Assembly: GCA_012960755.1 (NCBI GenBank)
Contig: DUAT01000144.1
Span: 124,001-188,000, forward strand
Source of the DNA: Gammaproteobacteria bacterium
GTDB taxonomy: Bacteria; Pseudomonadota; Gammaproteobacteria; Pseudomonadales; Azotimanducaceae_A
Length of the DNA stretch: 64,000 nt
Direction of reading: 5' to 3'
Part shown: piece after piece, positions 1 to 8,362 of the stretch
How positions within the stretch are numbered: position 1 is the first letter of the stretch
Layout: each line of letters starts with the position of its first letter
Notes under the pieces: generated by a model
What the model was told of the DNA's origin: nothing
What the model saw: only the letters and a program-made list of their open reading frames with translations
Databases searched by the model: none
Translations under genes and position numbers: made by a program

Positions 1-240
1 AATATGCCGCCCCTGGACAACAAGTTCATCCTGGCTGACCGAAATGATAATACGTTCATCAGGTCTCTGCTCGGACAGGGAGTCAGGCAGTTTAACGGCA
101 CCTGAGGTTTCCAGGATTTCCACTTCGCTCGAGTTTACCATCAGAAAGAAAACCAGGATTGTGAATATATCCATCAGCGAGACAAGGTTAAGAGTCGCTG
201 GCTTTTGATTACGCGAACGCCGGGTTTTTCTTCCAATCAT
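1..240 (-). CDS. ExbD/TolR-family biopolymer transport protein (second copy, partial)
   Basis: Only the first 80 residues are in the window; the C-terminal part lies beyond base 1. The reading begins MIGRKTRRSRN, followed by a single membrane segment after the charged N-terminus (LVSLMDIFTILVFFLMVNSS), the usual ExbD/TolR layout with the membrane Asp (LMDIF). The periplasmic domain is just starting (RIIISVSQDELVVQG). The ATG at 240-238 overlaps the stop of the preceding ExbD gene as ATGA, so the two are translationally coupled. In this family ExbD/TolR subunits work with an ExbB/TolQ proton channel to transmit proton-motive force to envelope partners. Two different ExbD subunits beside one ExbB recalls AglQ/AglS with AglR of Myxococcus; that functional parallel is inference. 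Confidence 0.88.
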   Translation of the reverse strand, partial: MIGRKTRRSRNQKPATLNLVSLMDIFTILVFFLMVNSSEVEILETSGAVKLPDSLSEQRPDERIIISVSQDELVVQGRHI

Positions 241-746
241 GCTTCACCGCCCTTTGATGCAGGCGCATCACCCAAAGACAATACCGGGAAAAGCTCGGCC
301 AGAACCATGCGGTCGCTCTGTTTAACCCGATAGGCACGAACCCGATCCATCACAAACACCAGCGTCTGGTAGTCGGTATCTGACTCCAACAGTATTGTCG
401 CGTCACGCTTGCCGGGTAAGCGACTCTTGATTTCCTGCAAGGTTAACGAAAGTTTGTTCAGGTCATGTTTACCATTAGCCAATACCGGTAGTCGTTTGAT
501 AATTGCCCTCCCGTCCCGAATGATGAGTGCCTTTTTGAGTATCTGAACTTCCAGGTGAACCTGCTCCGGGTCCAGATCTCCCTGGCCTTCGCTGGTAGGA
601 AAATTCAGGTCAATGACCGCCGTGTGAGTAAACACCAGGGATAACAGCAATACCGGAACCAGCACAATCATCAGGTTCATAAATGGAGTGACATCCAAAT
701 CTGCCGCCTCGGTTTGTCGATTACGTCTTTTTTGTGATCTGCGCAT
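237..746 (-). CDS. ExbD/TolR-family biopolymer transport protein (first copy)
   Basis: 169 residues: a basic cytoplasmic N-terminus (MRRSQKRRNRQ), one membrane helix at about 20-42 with the family Asp just before it (LDVTPFMNLMIVLVPVLLL), then a periplasmic domain. The DVTPFMNLM signature is typical of ExbD/TolR, where the membrane Asp takes part in proton flow through the ExbB/TolQ channel. The gene lies 27 bp downstream of the ExbB-like gene and overlaps the next ExbD gene by four bases. Length is slightly above the usual 130-150 residues. Which outer partner the motor drives is unknown; the co-transcribed TPR lipoproteins are candidates. Confidence 0.92.
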   Translation of the reverse strand: MRRSQKRRNRQTEAADLDVTPFMNLMIVLVPVLLLSLVFTHTAVIDLNFPTSEGQGDLDPEQVHLEVQILKKALIIRDGRAIIKRLPVLANGKHDLNKLSLTLQEIKSRLPGKRDATILLESDTDYQTLVFVMDRVRAYRVKQSDRMVLAELFPVLSLGDAPASKGGEA

Positions 747-773
747 GATTAATTCCTGCTCGCAACAATTCGA

Positions 774-1421
774 TTACTTGGGCGCGGCCTCTTTTTGCCG
801 ATCAGCGAGATTCAGAAATTTCACAATAGCGATATCCAGACTCTCCACGATTGCGTTGGTTTTGCCCTGCAAATGGGAATGCACCAGTAACAATGGGATA
901 GCCACCATGAGCCCAAACGCCGTGGTATTCATCGCCAGGGAAATACTCGCGGAGAGCAGGTTCGCTTTTTCCGCCGGGTCAGCATTCGCCACTGCCGTAA
1001 ACGCTGCTATGAGACCAATAATAGTGCCGAGCAGTCCCAACAACGTTGCTATGTTGGCAAAAGTCGCAAGATAAGGTGTTCGCTTCTCTATTCTTGGCAG
1101 CGCTTCCAGCAAACCTTCTTCCATGGCGTACTCAATATCCTGTCGACGACGGGCACTTTTCAAACGCACAAGCCCTTCCTTGAAAACGTGGCTGACTGCA
1201 GACTTTGGCTTCTGCATCCGCTTGTTGAGCTCCTTGTACTGACCATTTGACAGCAGCGGCAGCAAGGCATCAAAGTCCTTTCTGTTGGCCCTCATGGCAC
1301 TGGATAAGAAGATATAGCGTTCTATTGCAATGGCAACACCGAACGTCAGCACGATAGCGATAGGAATCATAAAGGGACCCCCATCCTGGAAAAAACGAAT
1401 TGGCATCGTAATAAGATCCAT
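774..1421 (-). CDS. MotA/TolQ/ExbB proton channel family protein
   Basis: 215 residues with the three-helix ExbB/TolQ pattern: helix 1 near residues 15-35 (GPFMIPIAIVLTFGVAIAIE), a cytoplasmic stretch rich in Lys/Arg, helix 2 near 118-142 (ATLLGLLGTIIGLIAAFTAV) with the family-typical LLGTIxGLIxAF, and helix 3 near 160-182 (AMNTTAFGLMVAIPLLL). This is the proton-conducting subunit of ExbBD/TolQR-type motors in the inner membrane. It is followed at short distance by two ExbD genes and preceded after 4 bp by a small secreted protein gene, so all belong to one minus-strand operon. Family assignment is firm; the load that the motor drives is not known. Confidence 0.93.
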   Translation of the reverse strand: MDLITMPIRFFQDGGPFMIPIAIVLTFGVAIAIERYIFLSSAMRANRKDFDALLPLLSNGQYKELNKRMQKPKSAVSHVFKEGLVRLKSARRRQDIEYAMEEGLLEALPRIEKRTPYLATFANIATLLGLLGTIIGLIAAFTAVANADPAEKANLLSASISLAMNTTAFGLMVAIPLLLVHSHLQGKTNAIVESLDIAIVKFLNLADRQKEAAPK

Positions 1422-1425
1422 GACT

Positions 1426-1743
1426 TTAGTCCTCCTCGGACGTTATTTTACTTTCTAAGGGAGTGGGATTGGCACTGGCCAATTCCATAAGTAAGTTTCG
1501 ATAGGCAATCTCACGACGATATTCATGGGGATAGATCGGTGCCATGAGCTGACTGGTATCCATTTCCAGTTTTGTTTCCGGCATCGCCTTATTCCGGGTT
1601 GTCTGCCAGGGCAACACGTACAGCACTTTGGGAAGTTCCTGATTGCCGGAGATTACTGTTTCATCCAGGTAAATGACTTCCGCTGCGTTACTGGCAGCAG
1701 AAAACCCGGTTAACAAAATACATGCAGCAAATATCCTGATCAT
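1426..1743 (-). CDS. small secreted protein of the ExbB/TPR operon, unknown function
   Basis: 105 residues beginning with a clear Sec signal peptide (MIRIFAACILLTGFSAASNA, cleavage likely after the last Ala). The mature part is about 85 residues with no family that I recognise; it is polar with one short proline-containing segment (LMAPIYPHEYRREIAYRN). Its start overlaps the stop of the upstream TPR lipoprotein gene by four bases, and it ends 4 bp before the ExbB gene, so co-translation within the operon is very likely. A periplasmic adaptor between motor and lipoproteins is a reasonable guess from location only. Confidence 0.75.
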   Translation of the reverse strand: MIRIFAACILLTGFSAASNAAEVIYLDETVISGNQELPKVLYVLPWQTTRNKAMPETKLEMDTSQLMAPIYPHEYRREIAYRNLLMELASANPTPLESKITSEED

Positions 1744-2399
1744 CTTGCACCTCCAGATGCGATTCGGTTTGAAGAACTGATGCGCCGGGACAAATCTGCC
1801 ATCCAGCCGCTAACTCGTTTATCTGGTTCGAGCATAAATGACTGGTATTTTTCGTAAGCAACGAGCGCTTCCGGTAACCTGCCCTGGTAAATTTCATAAA
1901 GGATCCCCAGGTTGAGATGCGCCGCACTATTTTCGGGGTTAACCTTGAGGCATTGAAGGTAAGCCTGTTCCGCTTTATTGAAGTTGAACCGCCTCCTTTC
2001 CAACAGACCCAGCTGGACGTAGGCAGCGCACTCATCTGGTTGAATCAGAATCGCCTGCTGAAAAGCCCACTCAGCCATTTTCTGCTGTTGATTGTGAACA
2101 TAGATAATCCCCAGGTTAGTGAAGGGACTGGCAAATTCCGGATAACGATCTGTGATTTCCAACAGTCGTTTTTCCGCTTTCTTCAGTTGCTTGTTAGCCA
2201 TGGCGTCAATGGACTGCTGAAAAAGTTTACTCGCCTGTTTTGGAACAGGCGCTCGGGTTTCGTTGCCCTTGCCTGCCTGTACGCCAGCATCAGAGTTGTT
2301 TATGAGCGACATTGTCGAGCAGCCAGACAGAGTCAGCATCAGCAGGAACAAACTGGCGCTCTGATTAATCAGAGGCCCCTTAGTAGAGTTTTTCCACAT
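1740..2399 (-). CDS. TPR-repeat lipoprotein
   Basis: 219 residues. The N-terminus has a lipoprotein signal with lipobox-like LSGCSTMS (Cys about residue 27), placing the mature protein on a membrane, probably the outer. From about residue 55 to 180 there are tandem tetratricopeptide motifs (FTNLGIIYVHNQQQKMAEWA, AYVQLGLLERRRFNFNKAEQ, AHLNLGILYEIY). TPR units bind partner proteins and are common in secretion and motility scaffolds; the small TPR lipoprotein GltE/AglT of the Myxococcus gliding machine is an analogous combination. The first 20 bases overlap the end of the upstream 959-residue TPR gene, and the end overlaps the next gene by four bases. Confidence 0.87.
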   Translation of the reverse strand: MWKNSTKGPLINQSASLFLLMLTLSGCSTMSLINNSDAGVQAGKGNETRAPVPKQASKLFQQSIDAMANKQLKKAEKRLLEITDRYPEFASPFTNLGIIYVHNQQQKMAEWAFQQAILIQPDECAAYVQLGLLERRRFNFNKAEQAYLQCLKVNPENSAAHLNLGILYEIYQGRLPEALVAYEKYQSFMLEPDKRVSGWMADLSRRISSSNRIASGGAR

Positions 2400-5259
2400 A
2401 GGGAACTCCTATCTCTTCGCGTCGATAACGGCCAGGTGATAAAGTTTCCAAAGCCGTCAGGCTCTGGCCAACCCAATGGTTCCAGGCATCATTCCAACCC
2501 CGATGAAGGTTCACCATGTGTATGTCGATTGCCTGCTCCTCAAAGGGGAATGCCTGCTCCTCCAAAAGAATGTCGTACTGATCACTTTCTAGTGCGTTAA
2601 GTCCATTGGGACGATCAGATTCCATCAATGATTGTGCCAATGACTGGTAAATATCAGCAATATGGAAGGTCGATCCTTCGACAAAACCAGCCACACCAAA
2701 ATCGGAAGTTTGCTCAAATGCATCCACGGCTAACTTCATGGCCTTGCGCTTTTTTTGTAAGCTTTTCTTCAGGGGTTGTTTTAGATCGAGATGAAGAAAA
2801 TCTGCCAGCCTCGATTCCGCGATAATGAACGAGGCCTGCACTGCCAAAAACCGTGTCCTTTCATCCTGGTCCGCGACATCGGCTTTTGCATAAGCATCTA
2901 CCTTTCTGCCTAGCCAAAAATACCGTGCCTGAGTCTGGTTGGTTTGCTGATATAAGAGGTCCATATGGTGCATCGCTTCCATTCTCAGCCCGAACGGTCG
3001 CTCGTAACTATGGGCATAGATACGAAACGAGTCTATCGCCATCGGGTAGTTTTCAACCGAAAGGTAGAGTTCACCGGCACGGTAGAGCGCCTGTTGCTGA
3101 ACGTCGGCTGGGAAGTCTGTGCTGGCATGAACGCCGATCAACTCGTTAGCTGAATCTTCAAATCGATTTTCACGCTCATATAGCGCTACCAGTCTCATGG
3201 CGATGCCACGGGTTGCCGGATGCAACGGATGGTTTCTGCGAAATGCTTTTAAATGATTAATCGCCTGATCAATCTTCCCCACCTGCTCAAACAAGGCAAC
3301 CGTATCGTATGCTGCATTGATAGCGAGTTCGCTCGAAGCATCAATTTCCTGCAAAGCCAGCAAATGGTCTATTGCCGCGTCCAGGTCATTTGCTAACTCT
3401 GCGGCTTCAGCCTGTTTGTACACCGTGGCCAGCAAGCGTTGCGTTATTTCAGCAGCCGAACCATCCTTATCGGATTTAGCCTTTGCCAGCAGTGATCGAT
3501 AGGTTTGTTCGGCCCGGGAATAATGACCCAACTCAAAACGGCTATGCGCAGAGATCAATGCTGAGGTGGTCCAAAGTTCGGTCAAATCCCATTGTGACAA
3601 CGCATGCTCCGCTGCTTCTGCGGCCTGCTGGAATCGCCCAGTCTCGAACAGCATCCTGGCCCCATTGACCTGGGTGGCCGGTGACCTCTTATCAGCGGGA
3701 AACAACGCAACAAAGTCAAAGCTCGCATCTATCAACTCTTGCATCAGCAGTCGCGACAGAGGTTGATGGGAATCCTGAGACGGGGAAGGTGCTCCCTTTG
3801 CAGCTAACAACTGAAAGCCTAATACAATCGAATAAGAAGCTTCTGCTCGACCACTGAAGTCTGGATATTTGTTGACAACAATTCGATATGCATTAATCGA
3901 TTCAAGTACTAAACCGCCATCTGACAGGGATTCTGCTAACAGAAACTGAACTTTCCCGGCACGTTCATGTTCGGCGAAGTTAACAATCCATCGACCGTAC
4001 CAGTCCGCTGCCTCTCTAAATTTGGAAACATCATTGTCTTCACGGGCTGCCATTTGTGCGACCGCATGCTGTCTGGACACAATCTCATCGAGAAACTCCA
4101 TCAGAGTATCTGCGTAGGTGTCAAAAACAACGGGACCATGTACGTCATAGAAAGATCCTATCCGGTCATAACGTTCAACAAACTGTTGTTTCCTGTCGGC
4201 AATGTCCTCAACAAATCCTGCTGCACGATAGGTTTCGATAATCTGCAGGCTAATACGGGGAGCTTCTACATGTAGCGGGTTGTGATCAATGAATGTTTCC
4301 CAGGTATCGGCACTGTCCTGAAAACGTTCTTTATCCCTGTACCAGTCACCCAGTGCCTTATATAGATGAGTTTGCCAGTCCGGTTTCGAGATATCCTGCA
4401 TGGTCTGGGCTAATGTAGTCGCGCCGTCCAGGTAGTCGAGGGTTAAAACCGCCACCCGGGTTGCGTCGTCAATCAAGTCCTGGTCCAGGCGCGCACCGGT
4501 TTCAGACTCACCCAATAGATGGTCCAGTGCGTTGACAAAAGGCAGCAGGGCCTGATCAAGATCACCTTGTTTAAAACGAGACCAGCCGAGCATATACAAG
4601 GCGTGTACCTGATAGTTACCAGGAGAATCAGCGACCACCGCGTAATCTTCCGCAGCGCCTGCGTGTTTGCCCGCAGAGAACTTCAGCTCTGCGCGGCGGA
4701 AACGTGCCTCTAACGCAATACCCTGATCACTCCCTTTCTGTTGAAGACCGGTAACTTCGGGTCTCGCTTTAATAGCCAGGTTGAGGTTCTGGATGGATGC
4801 ATCCGGATCTCCGTTGAGATCGTAGGCACGGGCAAGCTGATATTGAATATAGGTCCGGTCCCGGGTTGAATTTTCATCGACTAACAATCGTTCGAGCGCA
4901 GCCACCGCTTCCCTGTACGGCTCTGCTTCACCACCAATCGCAGCATCTTCGGCTTGCTGCAATTGCAGTTCTGCCACACGGCGGGCGACATGGTAGTTAG
5001 ATTCTGCGTCGGAGATTTTATCCAGTACACTCTGGTACAGTGCCAGTACTTCTGCCGGATCAGGTTCTTGCAGAAGAGATGAAACCTGACCTTCTGGCCC
5101 CGAAGACGCCAGAAGCGGCACCCCAGGCAGTTTTTTCAGGGTCTGGCTGATGTTTGGGCCAGCCGCGGTAATTTCTCGCTCACCGAAGCCCGGTACAGAG
5201 AACTGCCACGAGCAGCTGGTGCAACCAAATATTACCGTCAGAGCAGTTAACCGTCTCAT
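2380..5259 (-). CDS. large TPR-repeat envelope lipoprotein
   Basis: 959 residues. The N-terminus MRRLTALTVIFGCTSC has a short hydrophobic stretch ending in FGC, compatible with a lipoprotein signal. The rest is almost wholly alpha-helical with many TPR-like units: residues 150-260 (RAELKFSAGKHAGAAEDYAV, ALYMLGWSRFKQGDLDQALL), 420-480 (VQFLLAESLSDGGLVLESIN) and 690-760 (LYRAGELYLSVENYPMAIDS). Such long TPR proteins typically act as periplasmic or outer-membrane scaffolds. The ATG overlaps the preceding gene by four bases. No enzymatic motif was seen. In composition and context it resembles the TPR components found with AglR/AglQ/AglS-type motors, but I cannot assign orthology without a profile search. 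Confidence 0.85.
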   Translation of the reverse strand: MRRLTALTVIFGCTSCSWQFSVPGFGEREITAAGPNISQTLKKLPGVPLLASSGPEGQVSSLLQEPDPAEVLALYQSVLDKISDAESNYHVARRVAELQLQQAEDAAIGGEAEPYREAVAALERLLVDENSTRDRTYIQYQLARAYDLNGDPDASIQNLNLAIKARPEVTGLQQKGSDQGIALEARFRRAELKFSAGKHAGAAEDYAVVADSPGNYQVHALYMLGWSRFKQGDLDQALLPFVNALDHLLGESETGARLDQDLIDDATRVAVLTLDYLDGATTLAQTMQDISKPDWQTHLYKALGDWYRDKERFQDSADTWETFIDHNPLHVEAPRISLQIIETYRAAGFVEDIADRKQQFVERYDRIGSFYDVHGPVVFDTYADTLMEFLDEIVSRQHAVAQMAAREDNDVSKFREAADWYGRWIVNFAEHERAGKVQFLLAESLSDGGLVLESINAYRIVVNKYPDFSGRAEASYSIVLGFQLLAAKGAPSPSQDSHQPLSRLLMQELIDASFDFVALFPADKRSPATQVNGARMLFETGRFQQAAEAAEHALSQWDLTELWTTSALISAHSRFELGHYSRAEQTYRSLLAKAKSDKDGSAAEITQRLLATVYKQAEAAELANDLDAAIDHLLALQEIDASSELAINAAYDTVALFEQVGKIDQAINHLKAFRRNHPLHPATRGIAMRLVALYERENRFEDSANELIGVHASTDFPADVQQQALYRAGELYLSVENYPMAIDSFRIYAHSYERPFGLRMEAMHHMDLLYQQTNQTQARYFWLGRKVDAYAKADVADQDERTRFLAVQASFIIAESRLADFLHLDLKQPLKKSLQKKRKAMKLAVDAFEQTSDFGVAGFVEGSTFHIADIYQSLAQSLMESDRPNGLNALESDQYDILLEEQAFPFEEQAIDIHMVNLHRGWNDAWNHWVGQSLTALETLSPGRYRREEIGVPYVEKLY

Positions 5260-7130
5260 GAGCCGGTGCCTGCTGCCAATAACCGACGGTCGCTGATTCG
5301 TGCCATGGCGAGTCGAACATAGACCAACTGCTGATCAAGCTCATTAATTTCAGTCTGTATTTCTTCACTCACATGGGATATCAGCATTTCACCTGAATCC
5401 CGCAGGATAATTTCGGTGGTGGCATGCAATTGATTCGTTCGACCTGCCAGGGCAAGGATTTTGGAGCTGACACTGGTTTTGCTATCCAGATTGACAGCGG
5501 CCTGTGCGATTCCCTCTGCACGCCTCTGGGCTTTGCCGAGTAACTTAGTTAATCGTTGTGCCTCGACCTGGCGACTACGAACCCTGACGGACAGATCAGT
5601 AAAAATACGGTACATCAATAACCCTTCGAGGTAGTCTATACGTCGTCTTGTGCCGCTATTCGCGTTTAACAACGGTGCACGCAGGGCAAGGTGCTGCAAG
5701 TGATCAAGCAGCGACAGCTCAGATTGAGTCGCCACTGTTCTTATCACTTCGACGGAGGGTGAGGCCTGCAACAAATGCTCCAGCCCCTTTCTTAGCCCAG
5801 CTGCTTTGAATTGAATCTGTGCCAGCCGTATATCGTAGTATTCATTATTCAGTCGGTCTGCAGATTTTCGAATACGTCGCTGCTGTTCGTAATCCACAGC
5901 CAACAATGCATCCAGGTCGCGTTTTCGGCGACCCAGCTTATTGAATGCAGAATCAAGCCGTAACCAGCGATTCGCCATTTGCTGGCTTTCTTCATCTGCC
6001 AACCAGTTAGCGAGGCTGACGCCGCCGATATTTTCCTGCAGGACTGATAACGTGGATCCGGCTTGCTGCCTGGCCGAGAAGCTTAACGCGTGAGCCAGTT
6101 CATTCGGTGATAACCGGTTAAAAGTCTCCACTAATGCCGCCAGGGTCTCCTGGCGCTGGCCAAGTCTGGTTGCCACCAGCCTGTATTCGCTATAGACCTG
6201 ATTGTCATCACGAAAGTGCTCCAGGCTGTACGGCAGGGCAACATGGGCATCTCGAACGGCGGGATGCCAGGGCATGTTGTTGATCGCGAAATACCATAAC
6301 TCTGAAGCCCGGGAATAGTCGCCCTGCCGCATCGCCAAGTTAGCCAGCATCGACACTGCCATGGCGCCATAAGGTCCCGTGGTTGTGACACCCGATAATA
6401 ACTCTGTTACGTTTTTGAGTTTCCTGGTATCCGCTTTCGTATTATCCAGCCGCACATCCGACAGCTCGATATTGGCGAGTGCAATTTTACTTCGCTCCCG
6501 AATCAGTAACTGCTCAAGTGTCAATGCTCGCGTCTTTGATACCTGATCCAGAAGACGCATCGCCAGTTCAACTTCACCATCGGAATAGCTGCTGACACCA
6601 AGATTGAACGCTGAGTATCGACGTAGAATATGCTTTTTATCAATATCAGCAACCAGTCGGCTGGCCCGTTTAAGGTCGCCATTGAGCCGTGCTCGCTCTG
6701 CCTGCAAAAAACGCCCCTGGGGAGACGTTAGGATTCGGGATTCGGTTGCAATACTGTCCATTTCAACTTCAAACTGTTGCCAATCCTGCTGCCGGTAAGC
6801 ATCTCTGGCCAAATGGAAATGCAACTGGTCGCGTTTGAAGTCGTCTAGCTGAATTTCATCCGTATCCCCGAGAATATTCTCAACCTTGCCATGCCAACCC
6901 AGATCAATTGCGAGCCCTGCACGGATGACTTTTAACGACTGGGTACCCGACTGGAAATCCTCGCCACCACGACGCTCATAATACAAAGCCTGCGTATAAG
7001 CCTCGTTAGTTGAACCTTGCAAGTGGTGGTACAGGACATTTCTGACAGCAATAGACTCAGCGAAGGATGTACAACTAACCAGTCCCACCCCCAAAAAAAT
7101 AATCAGCCTGTTCACGTTGGGAACTATCAA
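5256..7130 (-). CDS. periplasmic helical/TPR-like protein, unknown function
   Basis: 624 residues with an N-terminal export signal (NRLIIFLGVGLVSCTSFAES, cleavage probably after SFA). The first 300 residues carry TPR-like helical hairpins (HFHLARDAYRQQDWQQFEVE, LGVSSYSDGEVELAMRLLDQ, MLANLAMRQGDYSRASELWY). The C-terminal third is rich in Arg, Gln and Leu with heptad character and probably forms coiled coil. No catalytic motif is visible. It overlaps both neighbours by four bases (ATGA junctions), so its stoichiometry is probably tied to the large TPR lipoprotein downstream. I read it as a structural part of the envelope assembly powered by the ExbB/ExbD genes of the same operon; that role is inferred from context. 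Confidence 0.83.
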   Translation of the reverse strand: MIVPNVNRLIIFLGVGLVSCTSFAESIAVRNVLYHHLQGSTNEAYTQALYYERRGGEDFQSGTQSLKVIRAGLAIDLGWHGKVENILGDTDEIQLDDFKRDQLHFHLARDAYRQQDWQQFEVEMDSIATESRILTSPQGRFLQAERARLNGDLKRASRLVADIDKKHILRRYSAFNLGVSSYSDGEVELAMRLLDQVSKTRALTLEQLLIRERSKIALANIELSDVRLDNTKADTRKLKNVTELLSGVTTTGPYGAMAVSMLANLAMRQGDYSRASELWYFAINNMPWHPAVRDAHVALPYSLEHFRDDNQVYSEYRLVATRLGQRQETLAALVETFNRLSPNELAHALSFSARQQAGSTLSVLQENIGGVSLANWLADEESQQMANRWLRLDSAFNKLGRRKRDLDALLAVDYEQQRRIRKSADRLNNEYYDIRLAQIQFKAAGLRKGLEHLLQASPSVEVIRTVATQSELSLLDHLQHLALRAPLLNANSGTRRRIDYLEGLLMYRIFTDLSVRVRSRQVEAQRLTKLLGKAQRRAEGIAQAAVNLDSKTSVSSKILALAGRTNQLHATTEIILRDSGEMLISHVSEEIQTEINELDQQLVYVRLAMARISDRRLLAAGTGS

Positions 7131-7813
7131 CGAACTATCGCGGAAAATTCGGGCTGCTGTTTCGAAGCAACGTCATTAATACTCAATTCGACATAAATGG
7201 GTTCAAAAGAATGTTCAAAACTAACGGAAGTTCCGCGCTTGTAGTCCCGTTCATGGGGCCCCATTCCAGTGAAGAAGGCAGTCAGCTCGTTCTTACCCTG
7301 CCGGGCATTACCAACGTACAACTTCTGAACCCCACCCCGGTACAACGCGCTGACTTCACGCTGGGTGTAAAGATGATGGGTGACTTCTTCACCGTTCAAC
7401 TTCAGTGTCACGGCATCGAGTCGAAACAGGTCTCCCATATCCATCGACAAGTAGACAGCGACTCGAGAACTTGCCGGATAAAGAAGGTCTTCTTCCAAAA
7501 TCATCAGGTCTGCGTTCAATGACATCAGTTCCTGTTCCAGCGCTTCAATCCCGATATGGGACAACGCATTCGACTCACCAGCAGGCGCTGTTTGAACCGG
7601 AGCGGTTTGGGGTTCCGAATCTCTTTTTGTCACCTCGATGCTGACGTCGGCCAGGGCGCGCACTATATCGACTGGTGACATTTCGACAGGGGTTATCTCG
7701 ACATGTTCGTCCTTATCACTAATACTTGCGACCGCTTCGGCGGTCGCAGTTCCCGAAAAAACCTGAAGCAATCCGCAGCACAACAGCGCCAATAGTGTCT
7801 GATTAATATTCAA
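7127..7813 (-). CDS. secreted protein, first gene of the ExbB/TPR operon, unknown function
   Basis: 228 residues. A Sec signal peptide (LLALLCCGLLQVFSGTATAE) is followed by a low-complexity acidic and proline-containing linker to about residue 85, then a compact domain (residues 105-228) of probable beta structure (RVAVYLSMDMGDLFRLDAVT, then LKLNGEEVTHHLYT). No known family is recognised. The stop overlaps the next start by four bases. It is the first gene of the run that continues to the ExbD genes and lies 24 bp downstream of the TlpA-like gene, so transcription may begin further up with ApbE/TlpA. Confidence 0.78.
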   Translation of the reverse strand: MNINQTLLALLCCGLLQVFSGTATAEAVASISDKDEHVEITPVEMSPVDIVRALADVSIEVTKRDSEPQTAPVQTAPAGESNALSHIGIEALEQELMSLNADLMILEEDLLYPASSRVAVYLSMDMGDLFRLDAVTLKLNGEEVTHHLYTQREVSALYRGGVQKLYVGNARQGKNELTAFFTGMGPHERDYKRGTSVSFEHSFEPIYVELSINDVASKQQPEFSAIVR

Positions 7814-7837
7814 TTAAAGTTCCACCCGTTCTGGTCA

Positions 7838-8362
7838 TCAACGCAGTAATTTTTTCAGTCTGTTGATATATATTTGCTCATCGCCTGGTTTGTAACCCGC
7901 ATGGATGTACCGAACCTTGCCATCACGGTCTACTAACACTGTGTAGGGCATCGCTTCCACATTGTAGGCCTCGCTGACTTGCTGCTTTTGATCAAGCACC
8001 AGGGGGAACTTGACACGCGTGCGGTCGGCAATCTTCCGTGCCTTGGTCGGATCGCTCTCAACATTGACACCTAAGACAGAGAACCCCGTGGGCTCATATC
8101 GCTGATGGATACGATCCAGTATCGGCATTTCCTGGCGACAGGGTCCGCACCAGCTGGCCCAGAAATTAATCAGCACCACTTTGCCACGTAACTCTTCCAG
8201 TCGCAGATTCTCACCGGACATACTCTTCAGTGTGAAATCCGGCGCTGGTTGATCCAGTTCGACGGCCATGACACTGCTTGGGAAAAACAGGATAGAAAAA
8301 AACAGACAGGCCAGGAAAGTAACTCTATTGACACTGTTACGAACAAAGTGATTAAAATTCAT
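7838..8362 (-). CDS. TlpA-family periplasmic thiol:disulfide protein
   Basis: 174 residues with an N-terminal signal or anchor (VTFLACLFFSILFFPSSVMA) and a thioredoxin-like domain of the TlpA/ResA/AhpC-TSA type. The redox-active motif is in NFWASWCGPCRQEMP near residue 70, and the cis-proline region is AMPYTVLVDRDGKVRYIHAG. Such proteins reduce or transfer disulfides in the periplasm, for example for cytochrome maturation; the substrate here is unknown. The ATG overlaps the stop of the upstream ApbE gene as ATGA. The operon downstream encodes secreted TPR proteins, but few of them carry cysteine pairs, so a link is not obvious. Confidence 0.93.
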   Translation of the reverse strand: MNFNHFVRNSVNRVTFLACLFFSILFFPSSVMAVELDQPAPDFTLKSMSGENLRLEELRGKVVLINFWASWCGPCRQEMPILDRIHQRYEPTGFSVLGVNVESDPTKARKIADRTRVKFPLVLDQKQQVSEAYNVEAMPYTVLVDRDGKVRYIHAGYKPGDEQIYINRLKKLLR

